Of a stretch of DNA of 64,000 nt, positions 49,306-58,933 are shown one piece after another. The notes under the pieces are model-generated. The model ran no database searches and was not told where the DNA came from. It worked only from the letters and a program-made list of their open reading frames with translations. The stretch is from Corallococcus sp. EGB. Its GTDB lineage: Bacteria; Myxococcota; Myxococcia; Myxococcales; Myxococcaceae. The stretch is from the NCBI RefSeq assembly GCF_019968905.1, contig NZ_CP079946.1, forward strand, positions 6,173,356 through 6,237,355, read 5' to 3'. The first letter of the stretch is position 1, and every line of letters starts with the position of its first letter. Position numbers and translations under genes: made by a program.

Positions 49306-51450
49306 ATGTCCGAGCCTTCTGATCCGAACTCTGGCGCGCCGCCAGGGCCCGCCGCGCCCCCGGCCCCCGCGCGCCCGGCGACGCCCGCCCTGCCCCGGGT
49401 GACGGCCGCCGTGCCCCCGGCCGTGCCGCCCACGGCGCCCCGGCCGCCCACCGCGGCTCCGCCCAAGCCACCGGGAGCGGCCCCCGCGGCCCACGCCACT
49501 CCGCCGCCTGCGGCTGCGCGGCCCGCGTCGGGTCAGGTGCCTTCGGTGGCTCCGGCGGCGGGCGGCGTTCCGCCCGTGGCTCCGGCGACGGCACGGCCCG
49601 CGTCGGGCCAGGTGCCTTCGGTGGCTCCCGCGACCGCACGGCCCGCGTCGGGCCAGGTTCCTTCGGTGGCTCCAGCAACCGCGCAGGCCGCTCCAGCGGG
49701 CGGCGTTCCTCCCATGGCTCCGGCAACGGCTCGGCCCGCTTCAGCCAGCGGAGTGCCGTCCGTCGCGCCCGCGAGTGGAGCCCCGCCGCGACCGACACCC
49801 GCGGGACTCACGCCCATAGGGGCCTCGCCGCGTGGCACACCGCCTGGCAGCGCCCCCGCGAACGCGCCCGCCGTGGCACGGCCCATGGCGCAAGGAATCC
49901 CGTCCGTTGGCGTCGCGTCGCCCCCACCCGTGACGACCGCGCAGACCCGGCCCACCGTGCCGGCGATGCCCGCGGTGGGCGCGGTGGCACCGCCGCAAGG
50001 GCCGGCCACGCCCGCCACCTCACGTCCCTCCGCGGTGACTCCCGCGGCCGGCGCGGTGGCTCCAACAACGCCCACGGGCGCTCGCGCGACCGTGACCGCG
50101 ATTCCGGCCGTCGGTGCGGTGACTCCGCCGCAAGCACCGGCAACGCCCACGGGCGCTCGCGCGACCGTGACCGCGATTCCGGCCGTCGGTGCGGTGACTC
50201 CGCCGCAAGGCCCCGCAACACCCACGGGTGCCCGTGCGACCGTGACCGCGATTCCGGCCGTCGGTGCGGTGCCCCCGCCCCAGGCCCCAGCGGTCCCCAC
50301 TGTCGCCGCGGTGACGCCGCCTCAAGTTCCCGCCGGTGCCCGGCCCACCACCGCGACGCCCACCGTGGGCGCGGTGACGCCTCCCGTGGCCCCCGCGTCG
50401 ATGCCTCGCATCGCGCCGGTCGTCCCGCCCGCCGCGAGCGCTTCGACCGCGACGCCTCCGGCGATGCCCGGCGTCGCGCCCATGGCGACGCCTCCGCCCA
50501 TGGGCCGCGGTCCCGCGATCGTGCCGACGATGCAGCCGTTGATCCCCGCGGCGCCCACGGCCCGCCCGCCGTCACCGCCCGCGGGTTCCCGGTCTCCTCC
50601 CACCGTGGGCCCGGTGACGCCGCCACCCGTCGCGCCCCGGCTCAACCCGCCCGCCGTCACCCCGACTCCGCCTCCGGTGCTCGCCGTGGGCCAGGTGGTC
50701 CCGCCCATCGCTCCGGCGACTGCCGCGCCGCCGCGTCCTGGCAACCGCCCCACCACGTCCCTGCCCGCGCTCGCGCCCGCTGGATCCGCCCGTCCGCTGA
50801 CGCCACCGCCCGTGGCCCCGCCCCGTCCTCCCGCCGCCGCCAACATGCCCCCGCCGCCGCCCGCCGCCGCGGGAGGCCCGGCCCTCAGCCCGGAGCAGCT
50901 CGCGGACCTGGAGTCGCGCTGCGCGAAGCTCGACCAGATGGACTACTTCGAGGTGCTCGGCCTGGAGCGCGCCGCCGGCCCCAGCGACATCAAGAAGGCC
51001 TTCTACAAGGAGAGCCGCGTCTACCACCCGGACCGCTTCTTCCACCTGGAGTCCAAGGGCCTCAAGGACCAGGTGAACGAGCTCTACAAGCGCGTCACCG
51101 AGGCCTATTACGTCCTGCGCGACGACACCAAGCGCAAGAAGTACCTCACGGACATCGCCGGCCCGGACCGCGCGCAGAAGCTGCGCTTCACCGACGCCTC
51201 CGAGGCCGAGACCAAGGCCGCCGCGAAGAAGGAGCAGGAGGAGCAGATCGGCACCCACCCCAAGGGCCGCCAGTTCTACGCGCAGGCCCAGAAGGACCTG
51301 GAGGCCAGCAACCCGTCCGCCGCGGAGCGCAACCTCAAGATGGCGCTCACCTACGAGCCATCCAACGCCCGCTACAAGGAAGCCCTCGCGGAGGCGCAGA
51401 AGCAGACCGCGGACAAGGCCAAGGGCGACTCCTCGTTCAAGATCCGCTAG
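49306..51450 (+). CDS. J-domain protein with a long Pro/Ala/Val-rich N-terminal region
   Basis: The 714-residue protein has residues 1 to about 520 as low-complexity Pro, Ala, Val, Thr and Gly with tandem repeats. A J-domain begins at about 545 (MDYFEVLGLERAAGPSDIKK) with HPD at 574-576 (VYHPDRFF). It is followed by a helical segment with TPR-like character (FYAQAQKDLEASNPSAAERNL, AERNLKMALTYEPSNARYKE). It should stimulate the ATPase of the DnaK-like protein encoded just upstream. The disordered head may bind clients, membranes or a surface. Nine bases from the DnaK gene; CvpA begins 21 bases after its stop. Confidence 0.88.
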   Translation: MSEPSDPNSGAPPGPAAPPAPARPATPALPRVTAAVPPAVPPTAPRPPTAAPPKPPGAAPAAHATPPPAAARPASGQVPSVAPAAGGVPPVAPATARPASGQVPSVAPATARPASGQVPSVAPATAQAAPAGGVPPMAPATARPASASGVPSVAPASGAPPRPTPAGLTPIGASPRGTPPGSAPANAPAVARPMAQGIPSVGVASPPPVTTAQTRPTVPAMPAVGAVAPPQGPATPATSRPSAVTPAAGAVAPTTPTGARATVTAIPAVGAVTPPQAPATPTGARATVTAIPAVGAVTPPQGPATPTGARATVTAIPAVGAVPPPQAPAVPTVAAVTPPQVPAGARPTTATPTVGAVTPPVAPASMPRIAPVVPPAASASTATPPAMPGVAPMATPPPMGRGPAIVPTMQPLIPAAPTARPPSPPAGSRSPPTVGPVTPPPVAPRLNPPAVTPTPPPVLAVGQVVPPIAPATAAPPRPGNRPTTSLPALAPAGSARPLTPPPVAPPRPPAAANMPPPPPAAAGGPALSPEQLADLESRCAKLDQMDYFEVLGLERAAGPSDIKKAFYKESRVYHPDRFFHLESKGLKDQVNELYKRVTEAYYVLRDDTKRKKYLTDIAGPDRAQKLRFTDASEAETKAAAKKEQEEQIGTHPKGRQFYAQAQKDLEASNPSAAERNLKMALTYEPSNARYKEALAEAQKQTADKAKGDSSFKIR
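49516..49680 (+). repeat. 45-bp repeats in the J-domain gene
   Basis: Units coding ARPASGQVPSVAPAT start at 49516, 49591 and 49636, the last two in direct tandem and nearly identical. Later copies degrade. Confidence 0.8.
50071..50295 (+). repeat. Three 75-bp tandem repeats in the J-domain gene
   Basis: Units start at 50071, 50146 and 50221 and each codes 25 residues containing GARATVTAIPAVGAV. The first two are almost base-identical, pointing to recent duplication. A unit-number change would keep the frame. Confidence 0.85.
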
Positions 51451-51471
51451 CGGCCCCCAGGAGCCCACCGC

Positions 51472-52236
51472 ATGGTCATCGACCTCATCCTCCTGGGCAT
51501 GGTGCTGTTCTTCGGCATCCTCGGCGCCCTCTCCGGCGCCGCCCGGCAGGTGGCCAACTCCGTGGGGCTCGCGGCGGGCTACTTCGTCTCGCGCAAGCTC
51601 GCGCCCGTCGTCGCGCCCAAGCTCGCCGTCGCGCTGGGCTCGCCGCTGCTCATCGGCACGCTGTTCGGCACGGTGCTGCTCTTCGTCGTCACGTGGCTCA
51701 CCGTGCGCTACGCGCTGGGCGCGCTGCTCCTGCGCTTCCTCTCCGGGAAGGATCCGGACGAGCGCGGGCTGGACCGCTCCCTGGGCTTCATCCTCGGCGG
51801 CGGGAAGATGGCCGCGCTGTTCTGGGTGTGCCTGAGCGCGCTCACCTTCATGGAGCAGCACGTCATCGTCGCCGGCAAGCGCATGGGCGTGGCCCCCAAG
51901 GACTCCGTCGCCTTCGACCTGTCCCGCCGCTTCAACCTCTTCGAGATGACGCAGTTCGCGCCCCTGGAAGACCTGGTCCGCGTGGCCCAGGCCGCGCACG
52001 ACCCCGCCAAGGCGAAGAAGCTCCAGGACGACCCGGCCTTCAAGGCGCTGCGCAAGGATCCGCGCTTCCAGCTCGCGCTGTCACGTCAGGACCTGCAGGA
52101 CGCGCTGGAGCGCGGCGACACGCAGGCCCTCTTGCGAAACGACGCGGTCCTCCAGCTCATCCAGGATCCGCAGGCGGCGGCACGGCTGGGCGCCGCCGCC
52201 CGGGCCTCCGAGAAGCCCTCGCCCGCTAGGCGTTGA
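51472..52236 (+). CDS. CvpA-family membrane protein
   Basis: The 254-residue protein has four predicted membrane helices in its first 130 residues (LILLGMVLFFGILGALSGAA, LLIGTLFGTVLLFVVTWLTV, AALFWVCLSALTF). These match the CvpA fold (colicin V production, membrane). The C-terminal half is soluble and helical. AGGAG precedes ATG 51472. It follows the J-domain gene closely, probably the third gene of the chaperone operon. Its 3' end overlaps the convergent ClpX-like gene by 11 bases. The CvpA role is not fully known; it is linked to envelope stress and granule secretion. Confidence 0.82.
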   Translation: MVIDLILLGMVLFFGILGALSGAARQVANSVGLAAGYFVSRKLAPVVAPKLAVALGSPLLIGTLFGTVLLFVVTWLTVRYALGALLLRFLSGKDPDERGLDRSLGFILGGGKMAALFWVCLSALTFMEQHVIVAGKRMGVAPKDSVAFDLSRRFNLFEMTQFAPLEDLVRVAQAAHDPAKAKKLQDDPAFKALRKDPRFQLALSRQDLQDALERGDTQALLRNDAVLQLIQDPQAAARLGAAARASEKPSPARR

Positions 52237-53302
52237 GCTCCACGTCGTCCAGCGCCGCGAGCCGCGCCTTCACGAACTCCGCGTCCACCGTCACCTGGCG
52301 GTGACGCTTCTCCGGCGCCTCGAACATGATGTCCGACATCACGTGCTCCAGGATGGAGCGCAGGCCGCGAGCCCCCAGCCCACGCGACATGGAGTAGCGC
52401 ACCACCTCGCGCAGGCCGCTCTCCGGGAACTCCAATTCAATCTCGTCCAGGGACAAGAGCTCCTTGAACTCGCGGGTGATGGCATCCGGCGGCTCGGTGA
52501 GCACGCGCAGGAGGTCGGACTCGCCCAGCCGCTCCAGCTGCACCATCACCGGCATGCGGCCGAGGAACTCCGCCATCATCCCGAAGTCCACCAGCTGCTT
52601 GGTGGAGATGCGCTTCTCCTTGCGCTTCGCGCCCAACGTGTCCGCGCCAAAGCCCATGGCGCGGCCGCCCTCGTCGCCGTAGTCGTGCAGGTCGCTGAAC
52701 GTGCCCGCGCAGATGAAGAGGATGTCGCGCGTGTCCACCTGCACGAAGTCACTTTTGTTCCACGCCTGCGTGACATTCATGGGCACGTGCACCTCGCGCC
52801 CCTCCAGGAGCTTGAGGAGCGCCTGCTGCACGCCCTCGCCGCCGATGTCGCGGCTGCCCGCGCCGTTGCGGGCGCCCTGGGTGCGGCGGGCGATCTTGTC
52901 CACCTCGTCGATGAAGATGATGCCCCGCTGGGTGTCCTCCACGGAGTGGTTCGCCTTGAAGAGCAGGTCGGACACCATCACCTCCACGTCCTTCCCGTAG
53001 TAGCCCGCCTCCGTGTACTCGGTGGCGTCCACGGTGGTGAACGGGACGTGGAGGATCTCCGCCAGGTTGCGCGCGATGTGCGTCTTGCCGCTGCCCGTGG
53101 GACCGATGAGCAGGATGTTGGACTTCTTGATGAGGGACTGCCGGCGCATCCGCCGCGCCTGGACTCGCTTGAGGTGGTTGTGCGCGGCGATGGCCACCGC
53201 TCGCTTCGCGGCGTCCTGACCGATGACATAGCGATCCAACCGTTCGAAGATCTCCCGCGGGGTCAGTGGCGCTGCCTCTTCCCTGCGTGCGGACGACTCC
53301 AT
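52226..53302 (-). CDS. ClpX-like AAA+ ATPase lacking the N-terminal zinc-binding domain
   Basis: The 358-residue protein starts TPREIFERLDRYVIGQDAAK, which is where ClpX begins after its zinc-finger domain. Walker A is IGPTGSGKTHIARNLA, Walker B is IIFIDEVDKIARR, sensor regions follow, and YSMSRGLGARGLRSILEHVM is sensor 2. The usual four-cysteine zinc domain, which dimerises ClpX and binds adaptors, is missing, and the protein is shorter than ClpX (about 424). It may be a second ClpX working without SspB-like adaptors. An upstream in-frame start would not add a zinc motif. ATG 53302 has GGGGAGGG. Divergent from speA. Confidence 0.88.
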   Translation of the reverse strand: MESSARREEAAPLTPREIFERLDRYVIGQDAAKRAVAIAAHNHLKRVQARRMRRQSLIKKSNILLIGPTGSGKTHIARNLAEILHVPFTTVDATEYTEAGYYGKDVEVMVSDLLFKANHSVEDTQRGIIFIDEVDKIARRTQGARNGAGSRDIGGEGVQQALLKLLEGREVHVPMNVTQAWNKSDFVQVDTRDILFICAGTFSDLHDYGDEGGRAMGFGADTLGAKRKEKRISTKQLVDFGMMAEFLGRMPVMVQLERLGESDLLRVLTEPPDAITREFKELLSLDEIELEFPESGLREVVRYSMSRGLGARGLRSILEHVMSDIMFEAPEKRHRQVTVDAEFVKARLAALDDVELNA

Positions 53303-53377
53303 GTACCCTCCCCTTCTCTCCACCCGGCCTCCCTGCGCTGCTTGGATGGAAGGGTAGGAATTGGATGCTGGCCGGCC

Positions 53378-53403
53378 CACCAGGGCCAGGGGCCCGCCTG
53401 GTG
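53378..53403. repeat. Inverted repeat in the clpX-like/speA divergent region
   Basis: CACCAGG and CCTGGTG pair across 12 G/C-rich bases. A possible -10 for speA (GATAGT, 53462-53467) and -35 TTGAAT (53441) lie downstream with short spacing, so promoter calls are weak. The region is 235 bases. Confidence 0.35.
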
Positions 53404-53537
53404 CCCCTGCTCGCCTGCCTGCCCTGGGAACAGGCGGCTATTGAATGGATGGGGCGTTTCCGATAGTCCGGCCCCCCTCCCGTGTTCATGGGAGTTTCCA
53501 CCCCCGCCGCGCGCTCCACCGGAGGCACGAAACAACG

Positions 53538-55544
<2,007 letters not shown>

Positions 55545-55557
55545 AGCCACTGACGCC

Positions 55558-56085
55558 TCAAGCCTCCGCCGGGACCGGTGCCGCTTCGCCGGTCTCGACG
55601 GACGTGTCGCTGAACGCGGCATCCGTCGAGCGCAGCCGCAGCGTCTGGAGCGTCTCCAGCTGCCCGTCGGCGCGCTCGGCCAGGAAGACGAAGTCGAACC
55701 GCGCCAGGCGCGGCTCCCTGGCGGACATCCGCTCCAGGGTCCTCCACAGGGACACCCGCCCGTGGGAGCCCACGCACAGCCCCTCCAGCTCCACCAGCCG
55801 GCTCAACGGTGAGTAGCGCAGCCAGGAGCCGTTGAGCTTCAGCCGCGACAGCTTCTCCGCCAGCCAGGCGCCGCCCACCTTGAGCGGATCCACCCGGACC
55901 TCCAGGGCGGCCATCACCGTGAGCAGCGTGGCACGGTCCTGCTCCAGCAACGGAATGAGCGTGGCCAGGTACTGGCCCACCGGGTTGCTGCGGTTCTCGC
56001 GCTCCGTCCGCTTCGCGAGGTCCAGGCCCACGGTGGAGCCCAGCAGGTGATCGTTGAGGTAGATGCCCAGTCGCTTCACATTCAT
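55558..56085 (-). CDS. Hypothetical protein of 175 residues
   Basis: This soluble helical protein starts MNVKRLGIYLNDHLLGSTVG and has LLEQDRATLLTVMAALEVR and a C-terminal half rich in Arg/Leu. No signal peptide, membrane helix or known motif is present. GGAGGAGGGG is eight bases before ATG 56085. It lies between OsmC and the convergent speA (13-base gap). I do not recognise the family. Confidence 0.6.
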   Translation of the reverse strand: MNVKRLGIYLNDHLLGSTVGLDLAKRTERENRSNPVGQYLATLIPLLEQDRATLLTVMAALEVRVDPLKVGGAWLAEKLSRLKLNGSWLRYSPLSRLVELEGLCVGSHGRVSLWRTLERMSAREPRLARFDFVFLAERADGQLETLQTLRLRSTDAAFSDTSVETGEAAPVPAEA

Positions 56086-56207
56086 GCCGCGAGCCCCTCC
56101 TCCGAGGCATCCGATGACCTCAGGAGGGTGGGCACGGCGACCGCTTGCCGCACGACGTCAGCGGGACTTGGAGGGCAGGCGGCCCCCCGAGCCCCTTCAC
56201 GGCCGCT

Positions 56208-56636
56208 TCAGTCCGGATAGCCGAACGACGTCGTCACCTTCACATCCGGGTGGAGGCTGCGCGCCACGGGGCACTCGTGGGCGATCTTCTCCAGCAGGGT
56301 GCGCTGGTCCTTCGTGAGGCCGGCTGGCATCAGGATGGACAGCACCAGCTCGCCAATCTTGCGCGGCGGCGGAGTCATCCGCTTCTCCACCGACGCGCGC
56401 ACCTCGCCCAGGGTGAAGCCCTCCTTGCCGGCCATGAGGTGCATGGTCGTCACGACGCAGGACATCAGCGCGGTGGCCACCAGGTCCGTGGGGGAGAAGC
56501 TGCCGCCGGTGCCGCCGTTGTCCTTCGGCGCCTCCGTGGGCAGCGTCGCGCCGGACGGGCCGTGCGTGACCTGCGTCTTCAGCTGGGGGGCACTGACCAG
56601 GGACATCACCACACCGGTCGCGGGCTGCTGACTCAT
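56208..56636 (-). CDS. OsmC/Ohr-family peroxidase
   Basis: The 142-residue protein has the two family cysteines in TALMSCVVTTMHL and HECPVARSL. GGTGGSFSPTDLVATAL is the catalytic Arg/Glu region of this fold. OsmC proteins reduce organic hydroperoxides with a redox Cys pair. ATG 56636 has AAGGAG six bases upstream; the GTG three bases before is too close. It is transcribed after the deoxyhypusine-synthase-like gene (45-base gap) on the same strand. Confidence 0.88.
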   Translation of the reverse strand: MSQQPATGVVMSLVSAPQLKTQVTHGPSGATLPTEAPKDNGGTGGSFSPTDLVATALMSCVVTTMHLMAGKEGFTLGEVRASVEKRMTPPPRKIGELVLSILMPAGLTKDQRTLLEKIAHECPVARSLHPDVKVTTSFGYPD

Positions 56637-56681
56637 CACCGTCTCCTTGGGACTTGGGGCCTTGGGTGGAAGGACTGCGCG

Positions 56682-57905
56682 CTAACGGACGAAGGCGTCG
56701 TGGGACTTCGCGTCCTCCTCGGAGGAGGGCTCGGCGTCCTCGACGCTCCAGTCCAGCGTCTTCATCAGGGACTTGCTGCGCTTCTTGACGTCCGCGTCCA
56801 GGAACTTCACCGCGTCGTCCATCTTGTCCATCAGACGCATGGGCTTGCGCTTGTTCTTGGGCTCGCTGAACAGCGCGTGCGTGAGCCAGGGGAACACCGC
56901 CGTCACGTCGCAGTGCACGTACATGGAGCCCGTCTCCACCGCCTCCACGGACACCTTGCCCCAGGTGTGGCCCTCGCCGGCAGGGCAGCTGGACAGCGCG
57001 CCGTTGTCCACCGGGTCCACGCAGAACTGCACGTCGATGTCGAAGCCCGACGTGGGGACGTTGAGGATCTGATCCAACAGCGGCTCGCCCTGGAGCGTGT
57101 AGTTCTTGGGCACGCCGCCGCCCAGGATCCAGATGGCCAGCTTCCCGCTCCCGTGGTGGCGGCAGTAGTGCTGCATGGCGGCCATGGAATAGACGTCGTC
57201 GTTGATGTCGAGCTCGAACTTGAACTCGTCACCCAGCAGGCGCTTCAGCTTCACGACGTTGAGGAAGATGGAGCCGTCCTGCACCGCGCCCACCCAGATG
57301 GGCACGCCGTGCTTGTAGCAGGTGGACAAGAGCGACGGCTGCTTCACGCCCAGCTGCTTCTCGATGCCGTGGATGGCCTTGCCCAGGAGGTAGTGGAACT
57401 CCGGGGTGGTCATCTTCCGCTGGAACTGCGGCTGCCGGAGGATGGCGGAGAAGAGGCGGTCGGTGTCGAGCAGCGCCTCCTCCCAGAAGCCCAGGTCGTA
57501 GATGCGGATGATGCGCGCCAGGCGGTACTGGAGGTCGCCCGCGTTGGGGTTCACCTCGCGGATGCCGTGGCCGATGATGCGGTGGGCGTCGTGGTAGAGG
57601 TTGGCGCCCGTGGTGGTGATGGCGGAGATGATGCCCTTCTCCACCAGCGGGATGAGGCAGGACTGGTGCAGGCCCGCGGGCGTCATGGCGCCGGACAGCG
57701 TGAGGAAGATGGACGCGTCCTGCTGCACGGACTGCTGCATCAGCTCGAACGCGGTGCGCTCCTGCCGGCCCACGTAGGCGCTGAACGCGTGCGCGAGCAG
57801 CTCCGCCGGCTTCTCCTTGCCGGTGATGGGGCGCGGATCCGCCTTGCGCGCGTTCGCGTAGGCGGCGCGAAGGGAGGACTTCTTCGGGGTCGGGGTCTTG
57901 GCCAT
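56682..57905 (-). CDS. Deoxyhypusine synthase-family protein, probable polyamine enzyme
   Basis: The 407-residue protein has the NAD-binding TTTGANLYHDAHRIIGHG and the substrate-Lys region ILGGGVPKNYTLQ, plus SFDIDVQ-like FDIDVQFCVDPVDNGAL and GHTWGKVSVEAV. Bacteria lack hypusine eIF5A, and bacterial members make homospermidine or modify other substrates. The neighbour speA supplies agmatine/putrescine. ATG 57905 follows a TTAGAT box by 9 bases, so the transcript is probably leaderless. An in-frame GTG at 57923 would overlap that box. Divergent from the PHP gene. Confidence 0.87.
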   Translation of the reverse strand: MAKTPTPKKSSLRAAYANARKADPRPITGKEKPAELLAHAFSAYVGRQERTAFELMQQSVQQDASIFLTLSGAMTPAGLHQSCLIPLVEKGIISAITTTGANLYHDAHRIIGHGIREVNPNAGDLQYRLARIIRIYDLGFWEEALLDTDRLFSAILRQPQFQRKMTTPEFHYLLGKAIHGIEKQLGVKQPSLLSTCYKHGVPIWVGAVQDGSIFLNVVKLKRLLGDEFKFELDINDDVYSMAAMQHYCRHHGSGKLAIWILGGGVPKNYTLQGEPLLDQILNVPTSGFDIDVQFCVDPVDNGALSSCPAGEGHTWGKVSVEAVETGSMYVHCDVTAVFPWLTHALFSEPKNKRKPMRLMDKMDDAVKFLDADVKKRSKSLMKTLDWSVEDAEPSSEEDAKSHDAFVR

Positions 57906-57914
57906 GGCGCGGCG

Positions 57915-57920
57915 ATCTAA
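57915..57920 (-). promoter_or_regulatory. -10-like box of the deoxyhypusine synthase homologue
   Basis: On the minus strand TTAGAT ends 9 bases before ATG 57905 and no ribosome site lies between. No good -35 is seen. Confidence 0.35.
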
Positions 57921-58099
57921 CACCCCCCGCCTGCCAAGGGGAGCCCGCCTTCAGCCCCTCCCCTGCCGGCGGGGCCGCCACCGGACAGGAACAAAACCGC
58001 CGCCGTGCGGATTCACACAGGGTCCGCTCTTCCGGCCCCTTCCCATGGGCAGATGGCGTAAGAGTGCCCGCCTCGCCGCCCCCGGAGGGTCTTCCAGCC

Positions 58100-58930
58100 G
58101 TGATCGACCTGCATTCCCACACCACCGCCAGTGACGGCCAGTACCCGCCCTCGGAGCTGGTGGCGAGAGCCGCCGCCGCGGGCGTCACCGTCCTGGCCGT
58201 GACGGACCACGACACGGTGGCGGGGCTCCGCGAGGCGGAGGCGGCCGCCGCCGCGCACGGCGTCGAGCTGGTGCCCGGCATCGAGCTGTCCGCCTTCGTC
58301 TACGGCAAGGAGGCCCACATCCTGGGCCACTTCCTGCGCCCGGAGGACCCGGACCTGTCGCGCTTCGCGGACCGGCTGCGGGACGAGCGCACCCAGCGCA
58401 TGGAGGCCATGGTGGCCCGCCTGCGGGAGCTGGGCTTCCCGGTGCGCATGGAGCAGGTGCGCAAGGTGGCGGGGGACGCGCAGCTGGGGCGGCCCCACCT
58501 GGCGCGGGTGCTGGTGGATCAGGGCTGGTGCGTGGACGTGAAGGCCGCGTTCGACCGCTTCCTGGGCACGGGCCGCGCGGCGTGGGTGGAGCGCTTCAAG
58601 CTGGACGGCGCGGAGGCCATCCGGCTCATCCGCGGTGCGGGCGGCACGGCCACGCTCGCCCACCCCGGCTCCTCCAAGATGGAGCGCCCGGAGATCCAAG
58701 CGCTGGCGAAGGCGGGCCTCGCGGGCCTGGAGGTCCTCAGCATGGACCACAACCCCGCGGTGCGGCAGAAGTACCTGGCGCTCGCGGCGGAGTTCGACCT
58801 GGTGCCCACCTTCGGCAGCGACTTCCACGGCGAGGCGGTGGCGCCCGACCACCGCCTGGGCGTGGCGGCCATGCCCCTGGAGCTGTTCCAGAAGCTGCGC
58901 GCCCGCGCGGCGTCGGCCCGCGCGGTGTAG
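58100..58930 (+). CDS. PHP-domain phosphoesterase (YciV/nucleoside bisphosphate phosphatase-like)
   Basis: The 276-residue protein has the PHP metal ligands DLHSHTTASDGQ, AVTDHDTVAGL, GIELSAF, TLAHPGSS and FGSDFHGEAVAPDH in order. This matches the RNase AM/3',5'-nucleotide phosphatase group (YciV) in length and layout. It removes phosphates or trims RNA 5' ends. GTG 58100 is favoured because it begins the first ligand strand and GGAGG is 11 bases upstream; GTG 58064 adds 12 residues. Convergent with the chemoreceptor (3-base gap). Confidence 0.85.
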   Translation: MIDLHSHTTASDGQYPPSELVARAAAAGVTVLAVTDHDTVAGLREAEAAAAAHGVELVPGIELSAFVYGKEAHILGHFLRPEDPDLSRFADRLRDERTQRMEAMVARLRELGFPVRMEQVRKVAGDAQLGRPHLARVLVDQGWCVDVKAAFDRFLGTGRAAWVERFKLDGAEAIRLIRGAGGTATLAHPGSSKMERPEIQALAKAGLAGLEVLSMDHNPAVRQKYLALAAEFDLVPTFGSDFHGEAVAPDHRLGVAAMPLELFQKLRARAASARAV

Positions 58931-58933
58931 GGC

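Noticed and set aside
49516..50295. Repeats as a CRISPR array
   Set aside because: They are in-frame coding repeats without unique spacers between constant units.
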